From Marinirhabdus sp963799365 (GTDB lineage: Bacteria; Bacteroidota; Bacteroidia; Flavobacteriales; Flavobacteriaceae): a DNA stretch of 64,000 nt. Below the pieces are notes generated by a model that was not told the DNA's origin, made no database searches, and worked only from the letters and a program-made list of their open reading frames with translations. The stretch covers positions 62,001 through 126,000 of the forward strand of contig CAWCWV010000016.1 of NCBI GenBank assembly GCA_963799365.1. The letters are read 5' to 3'. Positions 33,037-43,096 of this stretch are shown piece after piece; the first letter of the stretch is position 1, and every line of letters begins with the position of its first letter. The position numbers were made by a program, and so were the translations under genes.

Positions 33037-35592
33037 TTAAAGGTTTTTAGGATTAATCAATGTGAAGTATTTTCCAATACTGAAATGAAAAAAGTCTTTA
33101 CTTATTGGTTCGGCGATATTAAATTGCTTATTACCCGCAATCACATAATTTTTTGAATACCCCACCTTTATTGCAAAACCTCCAAAGTTCATATATTCTA
33201 AATCATAAGTAAATATTGGTTTGGAAAATATATTTTCTGGATAAAAACTAGGTTTTTCAGCAAAAATATTAAGAATTATATGGCTAGCCTCCCACTCGTC
33301 GGTAAGGTCAACTTTTATACCGGCACCAAATCTTAAAACCGTATATTTAAATTCTGCTTTGCCCATTCTGTTTGTCGGACCATTATTACTTGGGCTTGAT
33401 ACGTCATAGTCAATCTCGTATTCTCCGTTTCGTGTGAGATACTCAACGGTATTTATGATTTTTAGCCGTTTAAAGCCATAGTCAAAATTCATTAGTCCAG
33501 AGTAATTAAACATAGCTGTTGAACTACCTTCTGAAGGGAGTAACCCTAAGTTTGCTCGTCCACCCAGATTGACACCAATATTATATAATCGAACAATCCA
33601 AAAGTCAATTCCAAAACTAACATCAGTAAAGGTAAATTGTTCAATATTTGTTTTTGATTCGGCCAGATCAGAAGTTTCATTAACTAATATAGGAAATTGC
33701 CCATAACCAATGGAGGCATAACCATTTAAAAGGCCATAATTTTCTCCCCCATCTGCGCTTTCCGTTGAAGAAATTAACTCAATACCAACAGAGTTTGAAA
33801 TACCAGCTACTGCCAATTCCTGAACATACGTCTGGTGCGCTTGGTTCATTCTTTCAGCGAGTTCATATTTTTTTGTTAGATTTTCTGCTGGATATGCTGC
33901 TTGACTATCTAATGTAGCATACACAAGTTCTGCTTTTTTTCTATTATCTATTAGAATTTGACTCTCTTGGAGCATTCGTGCTCGTTGTCTGTTCTCTCCT
34001 CTACCTTGTTCACTTTTCCATTCCATTTTCCAGCCTTTGTTAAGAAAATCAATTTGTAAATTACATCTTTCTATTGAGGTCATGATATTTGTTTCTTCTC
34101 TGGAACCTTCGTCAACATACAGTAAGGTATTGATAAATTGACTTTTTGCATTATACATAGCAGCTGCAGCCTCACTATTTTTCATCAAATAGTTTTTATG
34201 ATTATCCTGTCGCTGTTTTTCATACAGATCATCTGCGAAATATTGAATGTAATTATTATTATCCCACCATTCCCGTTTTAATTGTAACTCTTCCCAAGGT
34301 TTTATTTCAAGCGCGGTTTCCAATAATTGCTGTGCCTTCTTCAAATTTAGGTAATAGGCCTCCGCATTATAGCTCCTTTGACCTAAACTGGCAATGGATT
34401 TTATATCCTGACTTCTTCTTTTTTCTTCCTCTTCTCTTTCTTCTATTTTTTCATTTTCTTCTTGCGCTTTTCTGTCCTCTTCTTGTTTTTTATAATATTC
34501 CCCTTTTTTTTCTTCTATTCTTTTTTTATCGGCCTGATCGAGTTGTGCGGCTATACTATCCAACTTATTCTCCATTATTTTTTCAGCTTCACGTTCAATC
34601 TCCTTTTTCTTAGTTAGCGTTTCCTTTGCTTTCTTATCATTTTCAAACCTATCCTTTTTAAGGTCTTTATCTATTTGTTCCTGCACTTCCTTCGCTTGGT
34701 TTTCTAATTCTTTCTTCTTTGCATATATCTTCTCACCTACTGTATTTGACTTGGATTGTGCTAAAGAATTATCAAATCCTGTTGCCATTGCCTGCGAGTA
34801 TAAATTTTGGGCTGCTTGCAGATTGTCATTTTTTTCTTCTGCTTCTCCCGCAGCCATGAGGTTGTCAAATTTGTCCTTTGCTGATTTTTTTTCTAATTCA
34901 CCTTCAGCTCTTTTCATTTGAGTACTCGCGTAAGCGTTGGTCGGATCTTGTCTTAAAATTTTTTGATAGATCGAGCGAGCCTCCACATAATTTTTAGCAG
35001 ACATTGCATTTTCTGCATCTCGTTCCAATTGTGCCAATTCTTTAGAGAGTTTCTCTTTTCTCAACTTTTGATCGAGCAGGCTTTGTACATCGAGCACACG
35101 ATCAAAACCTATGCTAGTAACCTCTATGGGCGTAAGGGTATATTCCTCTGCATTTTTTTCTGAGGAAGATTTTGCATATTTGATTTCAGAGGAATTTCCG
35201 AAGTATGCTCCTCCTCCCATTCCTGTCATTACCCACAATTCCATTTCCTTTTCAAAACCATTCGGCCCAGAAACTTTTACTCTTATTTTTGGATCTCTTG
35301 GTTTCACGGATCTTACTTCTACTTCAGAACCCGTGAAGGACCATTCTCGACCTTTATATTGATATAAAAGATTTCCTTGACACTCGGCCTCATATATAAG
35401 AGTTATGACGCCAAAAATGTTTGCGAATTTGTACTTGAAATTTACTTCCGTTTCTGTAAGACCATTTTTTTCTTGAGGCAATTTATAGACCAAACGGGCA
35501 GTGTTTGAGGTTGAAGGTGCTGGATTTTGTCCAAACATGTAGCAGGTGCAAAAAATTGTAAAGCCTGCAATAAGGAGTCTTTTATATTTCAT
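33037..35592 (-). CDS. Large exported protein: TPR/coiled coil plus beta-rich C-terminal domain
   Basis: Exported protein of 851 aa, family not recognised. Signal peptide about 1-22 (MFGQ end). Residues about 35-175 form a beta domain; about 175-260 have TPR-like helices (KNYVEARSIYQKILRQDPTNAYA); about 270-400 are a long charged coiled coil rich in K/E, with the polybasic/acidic run around NEKIEEREEEEKRRS; about 410-590 are helical; from about 610 the chain alternates in outer-membrane-barrel style (SFGIDFWIVRLYNIGVNLGG, FKYTVLRFGAGIKVDL). An outer-membrane structural or secretion role is a guess. Flanked by lipoprotein and 165-aa genes at 3 and 4 bp. Confidence 0.7.
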   Translation of the reverse strand: MKYKRLLIAGFTIFCTCYMFGQNPAPSTSNTARLVYKLPQEKNGLTETEVNFKYKFANIFGVITLIYEAECQGNLLYQYKGREWSFTGSEVEVRSVKPRDPKIRVKVSGPNGFEKEMELWVMTGMGGGAYFGNSSEIKYAKSSSEKNAEEYTLTPIEVTSIGFDRVLDVQSLLDQKLRKEKLSKELAQLERDAENAMSAKNYVEARSIYQKILRQDPTNAYASTQMKRAEGELEKKSAKDKFDNLMAAGEAEEKNDNLQAAQNLYSQAMATGFDNSLAQSKSNTVGEKIYAKKKELENQAKEVQEQIDKDLKKDRFENDKKAKETLTKKKEIEREAEKIMENKLDSIAAQLDQADKKRIEEKKGEYYKKQEEDRKAQEENEKIEEREEEEKRRSQDIKSIASLGQRSYNAEAYYLNLKKAQQLLETALEIKPWEELQLKREWWDNNNYIQYFADDLYEKQRQDNHKNYLMKNSEAAAAMYNAKSQFINTLLYVDEGSREETNIMTSIERCNLQIDFLNKGWKMEWKSEQGRGENRQRARMLQESQILIDNRKKAELVYATLDSQAAYPAENLTKKYELAERMNQAHQTYVQELAVAGISNSVGIELISSTESADGGENYGLLNGYASIGYGQFPILVNETSDLAESKTNIEQFTFTDVSFGIDFWIVRLYNIGVNLGGRANLGLLPSEGSSTAMFNYSGLMNFDYGFKRLKIINTVEYLTRNGEYEIDYDVSSPSNNGPTNRMGKAEFKYTVLRFGAGIKVDLTDEWEASHIILNIFAEKPSFYPENIFSKPIFTYDLEYMNFGGFAIKVGYSKNYVIAGNKQFNIAEPISKDFFHFSIGKYFTLINPKNL

Positions 35593-35596
35593 TTTT

Positions 35597-36094
35597 TTAA
35601 AATGTTGAGTCTTTTGTTTTAGTGTAACAGAAAGAAATCTTCAAATCCACATCTTTCAGAACAAGTTCCGAAGCATTGAATTTCAAAATTTTAAAGGTGC
35701 TTTTATCTGCGGTTTCCCATTCCATTAGCAGTTTTTTGCCATCCAACAAGTATTCTCCGGAAGTAGTCTGCTCCAGCATTTCTGAGCGGTTATAAAAAGC
35801 ACCATTTGCCTGAAATTCAATCTGGCTTTGGTAAAACAGTTGCACTAGTGCCGCTGCTTTCTCATTCAAGTGCTCTAATTCATAAACATCCAATCGTTGC
35901 TCCGCACTAAGTTTCTTGTATAAACCAGCCTTAAATACATTGAGAAATCGTTCCTCTTGTCCTTCTCTTGGTGCAGTAATTTTTTTGTAGGAAATCTTTT
36001 CGAGTTCCCACGCAGCAAAGAACTGATTCGAGTTTTGCGAATAGCCGTAAACACCAAAAACGAGTACTATTATGCAGAGTATTAACTTTCTCAT
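35597..36094 (-). CDS. Small exported protein, lipocalin-like size, uncharacterised
   Basis: A 165-aa exported protein. I start at 36094 (MRKLILCIIVLVFGVYGYSQ, a clear signal peptide); the longer frame from 36154 adds 20 residues with no role. The mature part opens with FFAAWELEKISYKKI and ends in beta-rich sequence, resembling lipocalin-like/DUF4923-style small envelope proteins in size and layout (GEYLLDGKKLLMEWE), but I do not assign it. First gene of a three-gene unit with the 851-aa protein and the lipoprotein. Confidence 0.7.
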   Translation of the reverse strand: MRKLILCIIVLVFGVYGYSQNSNQFFAAWELEKISYKKITAPREGQEERFLNVFKAGLYKKLSAEQRLDVYELEHLNEKAAALVQLFYQSQIEFQANGAFYNRSEMLEQTTSGEYLLDGKKLLMEWETADKSTFKILKFNASELVLKDVDLKISFCYTKTKDSTF

Positions 36095-36193
36095 AGTATT
36101 TAAAAAAAGTTTACCTATTATGTAGGATTGAGGGGATAAAGATATTAGAAGCAACTTTTCAAAAAATACTGCTAAATGAGTATTTTTTGAATA

Positions 36194-36955
36194 TTAAATT
36201 AGGCCGCTCAAAATACTTTCCTTTATCAGCTGAGAAGTATTTTTACAGTCAGATTTGCTTAACATATTGTTACGGTGTTTTTTTACGGTTAGCGGACTGA
36301 TAAATAATGCTGTGGCTATTTCATTATTGTTTTTTCCATCGGCAATATGCTTTAGAATAGCTATTTCTCTCTTGGAATAGGTAACAGCCGAATGTTTAGG
36401 ACCTTTTACCGGAATATTCAAATACGATGGCAGATCGTTTAACCCAATTAAGGAAAGGGTATTTGTATTGGTTTTGGTAAGATGGTCTATGCGTGTATGT
36501 ATATTTAGGGACTTTCCAAACTTTCCGTCTTCGTCAATAGTAAGTAGGAGTGCCTGATGGTTTAGCAAGGCATAAGTGCCATCTTTCATCCTGCTTCTAA
36601 AGGAAAAACAAGATTTGTAGTGTAGGACTTTGTCTTTGCCCAACGTATCAAACAAAAATTTTATATTGGTTTTTTCAGCATTGGCTACAAACTCCAGGTC
36701 TTCGGGGTGAATCGTTCCCAAAATGTCATTGAAACTCACCGTAAGGGGGTCAAACCCATGTATATCAAATATGGATGGACTCACATTAGACAGTGACATA
36801 TCAAAAAAGTCAATAATGTAAAAATAAAAAGGACCTGTACTTACGAGGGAACCTATCAGATCTTCATAATGAAGCCTGTTAAGCGTACTGCTTTTATTGG
36901 TAATTTGCTGAGATGTCTCCCATACGGAATGGAGTTTTTCAATCTCACTGCTCAT
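36194..36955 (-). CDS. PAS-type sensor with LuxR-family HTH domain
   Basis: Cytosolic one-protein regulator of 253 aa. Residues about 30-160 form a PAS-like sensory domain (FFDMSLSNVSPSIFDIHGFDPLTV, GTIHPEDLEFV), and residues about 190-250 a LuxR/GerE helix-turn-helix with KREIAILKHIADGKNNNEIA and LFISPLTVKKHRNNMLSK. No receiver or membrane segment. The signal is unknown. It lies 99 bp before the three-gene envelope unit on the same strand and 38 bp after purL, so control of the envelope unit is a reasonable guess. Confidence 0.88.
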   Translation of the reverse strand: MSSEIEKLHSVWETSQQITNKSSTLNRLHYEDLIGSLVSTGPFYFYIIDFFDMSLSNVSPSIFDIHGFDPLTVSFNDILGTIHPEDLEFVANAEKTNIKFLFDTLGKDKVLHYKSCFSFRSRMKDGTYALLNHQALLLTIDEDGKFGKSLNIHTRIDHLTKTNTNTLSLIGLNDLPSYLNIPVKGPKHSAVTYSKREIAILKHIADGKNNNEIATALFISPLTVKKHRNNMLSKSDCKNTSQLIKESILSGLI

Positions 36956-36993
36956 AAAGTTTCTCCCATACAGTGGCTAATGTACTCTATTTT

Positions 36994-39900
36994 TTAGAAC
37001 CAATTGTAGGCATTTACAAAAGCATGAACCCAAGGAGAAACTTCATCATTTTTTCTGTCTTTTGGATAATGTGCCCAGTTCCACGGGAAAGTAGAACGCT
37101 CTAAATGTGGCATCATTACCAAGTGTCTTCCAGTGGCATCAGTCATCATTGCGGTGTTATAGTCACTGCCATTTGGGTTGCTTGGGAAAGCATCATAGCC
37201 GTATTTCCCAACAATGTTGTAATGACTTTCGTCTTTTGGAAAACTGAATTTCCCCTCTCCGTGTGCCGCCCAAATTCCCAGGGTACTTCCAGCTAAACTT
37301 GAAAGCATCACCGACTTGTTTTCCTGAATGGTTACTGAAGTAAAATTACACTCAAACTTTCCTGTTTCGTTATGAAGCATTTTTGGTTTTTCAGTATCTT
37401 CAGGAGTCAATAGGCCTAGCTCTATAAATAACTGGCAACCGTTACAAACCCCTAAGGAAAGCGTGTCTTCCCTGTTAAAGAAATCTTTTAAGGCTTTATT
37501 TGCTTTTTCGTTATATAAAAAGGCACCTGCCCAACCTTTGGCACTTCCTAGGACATCACTGTTTGAAAATCCTCCAACGGCAGCAATAAACTGAATATCT
37601 TCCAAGGTTTCACGACCTGTAATTAAATCGGTCATATGGACGTCTTTTACATCAAAGCCTGCGAGATACATAGCGTTTGCCATTTCGCGCTCGCTATTAC
37701 TTCCTTTTTCGCGAATGATAGCCGCTTTAATTCTAGCTTTTCCTTTAGTAGGTTCTGGGTGGTTTGGATTTTTCCCAGTGAAATGCTGCGGAAATTTAAA
37801 TTTTAGGGGTTGCTTGTTATAATTTCTGAAACGTTCCTCTGCTTTGCTTTCCCCGCTTTGTTTTTTATCCAGTAAATACGAAGTTTTGTACCACATATCC
37901 CTCATTTCAGGAATGGAAAAGGTTTCTTTGTCTGAATGATTTGTAATTTCTAAGGTTTCAGATTCTGTTACTGAACCAATCTTTACAAAATCAACATTGT
38001 TTTTAGTGAATAGTTTTTCAACGGAAGCATCGTTTTCAGCCTGAATCACCACGGCACAATTTTCAGCAAACAATACTTTTACACTGTCTTCTTCTCCTAA
38101 TGCGGAAAGATTGACTGTAGCCCCAAGATTCAAATCTGCAAAGCACATTTCCAACAAGGTGGTAATCAATCCGCCTGAAGCTACATCGTGTCCAGCAGCT
38201 ATGTTTCCTTCAGCAATTAATGTTTGTATGGTATTGAAAACCGTTTTTACATACGTAGCACTTTTCACGGTTGGCGCTTCATTTCCAATTGCATTTAGAG
38301 TTTGAGCAAAGGAAGAACCACCTAATTTAAAACTGTCTTGCGAAAATGAGATATAATATAGACTGCCTTTCTCTATTTTCAAAACAGGCTCTACAACTTT
38401 TGAAATTGCATTACAATGTCCAGCTGCCGAGATAATAACAGTTCCAGGAGAAATCACTTCTTCATTCTTATATTTCTGCTTCATCGAGAGTGAATCTTTC
38501 CCTGTTGGCACATTAATACCCAGATCGATAGAAAATTCACTAACAGCTTCCACTGCTTTGTACAAACGGGCATCTTCGCCAGGATTATTACAAGGCCACA
38601 TCCAGTTGGCAGAAAGGGATATACTTTTTAATTGCGCTTCCAACGGAGCCCAAACTATGTTAGTTAGGGACTCAGTAATAGAATTTCTGGCACCTGCCAC
38701 AGGATCAATTAATCCAGAAATAGGGGAGTGGCCAATACTAGTGGCGACTCCGTTTTTTCCTTTATAATCCAATGCCATCACTCCGCAATTATTGAGGGGA
38801 AGTTGTAAAGGTCCCGCGCATTGTTGTTTGGCAACACGTCCAGTTACACAGCGGTCTACTTTGTTGGTAAGCCAGTCTTTACAGGCAACGGCTTCCAATT
38901 GTAAAACATGAGAAACATATGCTTTCAATTGTGAAATGTGATACACAGGATTTGGATAGTTTTTTTTTATAGAAACATCATTCATCACGGTTTTTGGAGA
39001 GCTGCCAAACATATCGGCCAATTCAAAATCCATTGGTTTTGCACCTGTAGTTTTGCTTTCAAAAACAAATTTATAATCGCCCGTTACTTCACCTACTTGG
39101 TACATAGGAGAGCGTTCACGGTCTGCTATGCGCTTTAGTTTGTCGATATCTTTTTCGGCAATAACCAAGCCCATGCGTTCTTGAGATTCGTTACCAATAA
39201 TTTCTTTGGCTGAAAGTGTAGGATCACCTACAGGTAATTTATCTAAATCTATTAATCCGCCAGTTTCTTCCACTAATTCACTTAAACAGTTAAGGTGCCC
39301 TCCTGCGCCGTGATCGTGAATAGAAACAATACTGTTATGGTCACTCTCTACCATTCCTCGTATGGCATTGGCTGCTCTTTTTTGCATTTCTGGGTTGGAA
39401 CGTTGTATGGCATTCAATTCAATACCACTAGAGAATTCTCCTGTGTCTGCACTGGATACTGCAGCGCCGCCCATTCCAATACGGTAATTTTCACCGCCTA
39501 GGATAACAACTTTGTCCCCTTTTTTTGGAACGTCCTTTAAGGCTTGGTCTGCTTTACCATAGCCAATACCACCAGCAAGCATGATTACTTTGTCATACCC
39601 CAATTTTCGGACACTGAGCGGAGTCGAAGTGTCTTGGTGCTCAAAAGTTAATACCGAACCAGCAATTAAAGGTTGTCCAAATTTGTTCCCAAAATCTGAA
39701 GCACCGTTACTGGCTTTAATTAAAATATCCAAAGGTGTTTGGTACAACCATTCACGAGCGTCCATTGCTTTTTCCCAAGGACGGTTTTCTTCTAACCTGG
39801 AATAGGATGTCATATAAACAGCAGTTCCTGCCAATGGAAGGGAACCTTTCCCGCCAGCCAAGCGATCTCTTATTTCCCCACCACTGCCTGTTGCTGCGCC

Positions 39901-40677
39901 ATTAAAAGGCTCTACAGTTGTTGGGAAATTGTGTGTTTCGGCTTTTATGGAGATTACACTATCAAATTCTTTGTTTTCATAAAAGGCTGGAACGTCTGGT
40001 GCTTTTGGGGCAAATTGGGTGGTTTTTGGTCCTTTTACAAAAGCAACGTTGTCTTTGTAGGCGGAAACAATACCATTTGGATGTGCTTCAGAAGTTTTTT
40101 TAATCATTTTGAACAGTGAAGAGGGCATTTCTTCTCCATCAATTATAAAAGTCCCATTAAATATTTTATGTCGACAGTGTTCGCTGTTCGCTTGGCTAAA
40201 TCCAAATACTTCACTATCTGTTAATTTTCTACCTAATTTAATGGATAAATTTTCAAGATACACTACCTCTTCATCACTAAGAGCCAATCCTTCGGTTTTG
40301 TTGTAGGCTGAAATATCACTAATATCCAAAATGCTTTCAGGATTAATGGCAATAGTAAAAACATCCTGATTCAATACTGGATATTTTTGGGATAACATGG
40401 GGTCGAAATTTGTGAAACCTTCAGCAACGTTAGAAAACTCTTCAATCCTGATAATGCCTTCAACACCCATGTTTTGGGTAATCTCAACGGCATTGGTACT
40501 CCAAGGAGTAATCATTGCTGCGCGCGGACCAATAAAAAAATCCGCTATTGCGGACTGTTCTATTTTGGGTTGGTTTCCGAAGAGCCACACCAATTTTTGA
40601 CTACTTTCTGAAGTAATTTCCCCTTGGGTTTGTACAGCAAAAATATTATTTTTTGCATTTCCGAAGAAGTGGATCAT
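36994..40677 (-). CDS. purL: Phosphoribosylformylglycinamidine synthase
   Basis: Fourth step of de novo purine synthesis: converts FGAR, glutamine and ATP to FGAM. Single-chain form, 1,227 aa, with the AIR-synthase-like halves (VSAETHNFPT-type segment at about 243, PFNGAATGSGGEIRD, MGGAAVSSADTGEF, HDHGAGGHLNCLSELVEETGG) and a C-terminal class I glutaminase with GVCNGCQLFIELG (nucleophile Cys) and AHGEGKF. Between TFEHQ and RKLGYDKV the chain carries DTSTPLSV, encoded by the dispersed repeat at 39614-39628; relatives I know have a shorter turn there. A -7-like TACCTTTG is on the minus strand at 40733-40740. Confidence 0.96.
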   Translation of the reverse strand: MIHFFGNAKNNIFAVQTQGEITSESSQKLVWLFGNQPKIEQSAIADFFIGPRAAMITPWSTNAVEITQNMGVEGIIRIEEFSNVAEGFTNFDPMLSQKYPVLNQDVFTIAINPESILDISDISAYNKTEGLALSDEEVVYLENLSIKLGRKLTDSEVFGFSQANSEHCRHKIFNGTFIIDGEEMPSSLFKMIKKTSEAHPNGIVSAYKDNVAFVKGPKTTQFAPKAPDVPAFYENKEFDSVISIKAETHNFPTTVEPFNGAATGSGGEIRDRLAGGKGSLPLAGTAVYMTSYSRLEENRPWEKAMDAREWLYQTPLDILIKASNGASDFGNKFGQPLIAGSVLTFEHQDTSTPLSVRKLGYDKVIMLAGGIGYGKADQALKDVPKKGDKVVILGGENYRIGMGGAAVSSADTGEFSSGIELNAIQRSNPEMQKRAANAIRGMVESDHNSIVSIHDHGAGGHLNCLSELVEETGGLIDLDKLPVGDPTLSAKEIIGNESQERMGLVIAEKDIDKLKRIADRERSPMYQVGEVTGDYKFVFESKTTGAKPMDFELADMFGSSPKTVMNDVSIKKNYPNPVYHISQLKAYVSHVLQLEAVACKDWLTNKVDRCVTGRVAKQQCAGPLQLPLNNCGVMALDYKGKNGVATSIGHSPISGLIDPVAGARNSITESLTNIVWAPLEAQLKSISLSANWMWPCNNPGEDARLYKAVEAVSEFSIDLGINVPTGKDSLSMKQKYKNEEVISPGTVIISAAGHCNAISKVVEPVLKIEKGSLYYISFSQDSFKLGGSSFAQTLNAIGNEAPTVKSATYVKTVFNTIQTLIAEGNIAAGHDVASGGLITTLLEMCFADLNLGATVNLSALGEEDSVKVLFAENCAVVIQAENDASVEKLFTKNNVDFVKIGSVTESETLEITNHSDKETFSIPEMRDMWYKTSYLLDKKQSGESKAEERFRNYNKQPLKFKFPQHFTGKNPNHPEPTKGKARIKAAIIREKGSNSEREMANAMYLAGFDVKDVHMTDLITGRETLEDIQFIAAVGGFSNSDVLGSAKGWAGAFLYNEKANKALKDFFNREDTLSLGVCNGCQLFIELGLLTPEDTEKPKMLHNETGKFECNFTSVTIQENKSVMLSSLAGSTLGIWAAHGEGKFSFPKDESHYNIVGKYGYDAFPSNPNGSDYNTAMMTDATGRHLVMMPHLERSTFPWNWAHYPKDRKNDEVSPWVHAFVNAYNWF
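39608..39631 (-). repeat. Dispersed 15-mer repeat inserted in frame in purL
   Basis: On the minus strand GACACTTCGACTCCGCTC then AGTGTC: the 15-mer TTCGACTCCGCTCAG framed by GACAC/GTGTC, so it can fold as a hairpin. The same 15-mer is present twice at 21191-21284. It codes for DTSTPLSV. Confidence 0.85.
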
Positions 40678-40825
40678 CCGCTTTAATTTTTAAGGCCAAA
40701 ATTGTAGTAATTTGGGCGAGTTTTTCAAGATGCAAAGGTAGTGAATTTCAAATAATTTTATTGTGTTTGATTCTTAAATCCTGAAGGAATATTTATATCA
40801 GGACATCTTTTTTTAATTATGTGAT

Positions 40826-40854
40826 TTTGTCGTAAATTACTCCTCATAATTTTG
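40826..40854 (+). promoter_or_regulatory. Probable promoter of the first T9SS paralogue
   Basis: TTTG at 40826-40829 and TAATTTTG at 40847-40854 match the Bacteroidota -33 and -7 boxes, with 17 rather than 19 bases between them. A start near 40861 would leave a leader of about 57 bases to the ATG at 40918, supporting that start over the ATG at 40873. Confidence 0.6.
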
Positions 40855-40917
40855 ATGTAAGTTGTTGACGCTATGGCGACTTATTTCAAATATATTAATC
40901 AATTAAAAATAAATTTT

Positions 40918-43074
40918 ATGAAAAAGAATTTTTTACTCACTCTTGCAGCAGTTTGTATTGTCACACTATCTTTTGCGCAAGAAACCTTCCCGCCTGTATT
41001 GGTTACACAAGGAATTTATTTAGGAGAAACTGCTCCTTTAAGAGATGCACCTATTGCCCCCGTATACACAGGAGCAATGACGGATGAATTTAGAATAGAT
41101 CAAAGATTTACCTATACCGGAGGAATGACAAATGAAGGTTCCCCGGATGGATATGATCCTTTGGTGCAAACAGAGCCACCACTTTACGGCGCTCAAAACT
41201 TAGATCAAAATTTTGAGGGTATCAACGCAGCTGAGGCTGGAGGCTCTGCTCCGCCAGATCCTTCAGGAGCTGTAGGTCCAAACCATTATGTAACTGCAGT
41301 AAACTTACGGTTAAAGATTTTTGACAAATCTGGTGCTGTTTTGGCCGGACCAGTTGGTTTAAATAATTTCTTTGGAATTGTCGGAAATGGCGATCCTATT
41401 GTTATGTACGATCAGCTAGCAGATCGTTATTTTGTAAGTCAATTTCGTATTGCTAATAACGCTTTGTTGATTGCTGTTTCTACAACTGCAGATCCAACAG
41501 GAACCTACTACATATACCAATACCCTTTAAGTTCTTTCCCGGACTATCCACATTACAGTGTATGGCCGAGTGCTTATTTTTTAACAGCAAACAAAGGAGG
41601 TCAAACAACCTACGCATTTGATAGAGAGGTTATGCTTAGAGGTGGTGATGACCCTGCATTAGTAGGATTTACATTGCCAGGTGTGGTTAGAAACCCAGCT
41701 ACGGTTTTTAGTCCCGAACCGGCAAATTTATTGGGGAGGGTAGCACCAGCAGATGCACCTGGTTATATCGTTTATCTCCAAGATGATGCCTGGCAAGGCG
41801 TAACTGTAGATCATATAAAAGTTTGGTCCATAGATCTGGATTTTGATGGTAACAGTACCATTTCTAGTCCACAAGAGATCCCAGTGCAACCGTTCGATAG
41901 TTTTTTTAATGGATTTGGTGTGGGGGATTTTAACCAACCGGGAACTTCACAACGAATTGATGGCATTTCCGGGGTTATTTCATATATGGCGAATTATAGA
42001 AGTTTCGAGAACCACAACTCCTTGTTAATAAATTTTAATTCAGATATAGGAGCTCTAAAAGGGGCTATTAGATGGATAGAACTTAGAAATGTTGGGAATG
42101 GACCATTCGCGGTATTTCAGGAAGGAACCTATTCTATAGCTGATGATGTGAACCGATTTATGGGAAGCACCAGTATGGATAAAGACGGTAACATTGGATT
42201 GGCTTATAATGTTTCTGGTAACACCACATTTCCAGGGATACGTTACACAGGCAGATTAGTAACAGACCCATTAGGCATCATGACTTTTCCAGAAACAACA
42301 ATTTTTGATGGAGAAGGAGGAGTGAATAATTTTAATAGATTTGGTGATTATGCGCAAATGACAATGGATATCGACAACTTAACTTATTGGTATACTGGTG
42401 AGTATATAGGGCCAACAACCAACTTTTGGAAAACAAGAGTAGCATCATTTACATTAGGGACAGCAGAGACAAATGATGTAGGCGTGTATGCGTTTGCAAA
42501 CCCATTGTATCAAGGACCGTTTACCAATGCTGAAACGATTGAGGCAGAAGTAGCTAATTTTGGGACTGATAGCCAAACAGGCTTTGACATGGAATTAAGA
42601 TTGAATGGTACATTAATTACTACCGATACCTTTACGGGCACATTGGCTCCAGGTGAAAGAGCAACACACGTTTTTAGTGAAACGCTGGATCTTTCTGTTC
42701 CTGGAGACTTTTTAGTTTCAGGGACTGCTGTATTAGTAGGAGATACGTATGAAGCAAATAATGAATTTGTATTTAAATACGTTCAAGAAGATGTTTTAGG
42801 AACTAATGATCCGTCTTTTGTGGATAGAAATTTATTGATTTATCCAACTACAGATAGAACCTATGAGATTTTTCTTTCAACTACTACAGATTATGGCGAT
42901 GTAGATTATATTTTATATGATTATACAGGAAAACAAATTTTCAACGGTTCTTTAAACAAAGAGAGCAATGGATATAAGGCGCAGGTAAATATGAATACCA
43001 AAGCTGCAGGAGTTTATATAGTGCAAATACAAAATCGATCTACTTCTATGAGTAAAAAGATTTTAGTAAAGTAG
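40918..43074 (+). CDS. T9SS-exported surface protein, paralogue 1
   Basis: Secreted or cell-surface protein of 718 aa. I start at 40918, where MKKNFLLTLAAVCIV begins a good signal peptide ending in SFAQ; the longer frame from 40873 adds 15 residues. The body holds PPDPSGAVGPNHYVTAVN, LKIFDKSGAVLAGPV, and GDPIVMYDQLADRYFVSQF, shared with the next gene, and is probably a beta-propeller-like region (about 90-510), then a CARDB-like domain (EVANFGTDSQTGFDMELRLNG) and a T9SS type A sorting domain with GVYIVQIQ and a final KKILVK. No catalytic site seen. The two genes are tandem paralogues. Confidence 0.87.
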   Translation: MKKNFLLTLAAVCIVTLSFAQETFPPVLVTQGIYLGETAPLRDAPIAPVYTGAMTDEFRIDQRFTYTGGMTNEGSPDGYDPLVQTEPPLYGAQNLDQNFEGINAAEAGGSAPPDPSGAVGPNHYVTAVNLRLKIFDKSGAVLAGPVGLNNFFGIVGNGDPIVMYDQLADRYFVSQFRIANNALLIAVSTTADPTGTYYIYQYPLSSFPDYPHYSVWPSAYFLTANKGGQTTYAFDREVMLRGGDDPALVGFTLPGVVRNPATVFSPEPANLLGRVAPADAPGYIVYLQDDAWQGVTVDHIKVWSIDLDFDGNSTISSPQEIPVQPFDSFFNGFGVGDFNQPGTSQRIDGISGVISYMANYRSFENHNSLLINFNSDIGALKGAIRWIELRNVGNGPFAVFQEGTYSIADDVNRFMGSTSMDKDGNIGLAYNVSGNTTFPGIRYTGRLVTDPLGIMTFPETTIFDGEGGVNNFNRFGDYAQMTMDIDNLTYWYTGEYIGPTTNFWKTRVASFTLGTAETNDVGVYAFANPLYQGPFTNAETIEAEVANFGTDSQTGFDMELRLNGTLITTDTFTGTLAPGERATHVFSETLDLSVPGDFLVSGTAVLVGDTYEANNEFVFKYVQEDVLGTNDPSFVDRNLLIYPTTDRTYEIFLSTTTDYGDVDYILYDYTGKQIFNGSLNKESNGYKAQVNMNTKAAGVYIVQIQNRSTSMSKKILVK

Positions 43075-43096
43075 CAACATTAAAAATTCTACTTTT

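Noticed and set aside
34332..34613. Phe/Leu-rich 93-aa frame on the plus strand
   Set aside because: Antisense shadow of the K/E-rich coiled coil in the 851-aa protein gene.
40873..40917. Upstream ATG extending the first T9SS protein by 15 residues
   Set aside because: Would bury the signal peptide behind a hydrophilic extension; the promoter and signal sequence both favour 40918.
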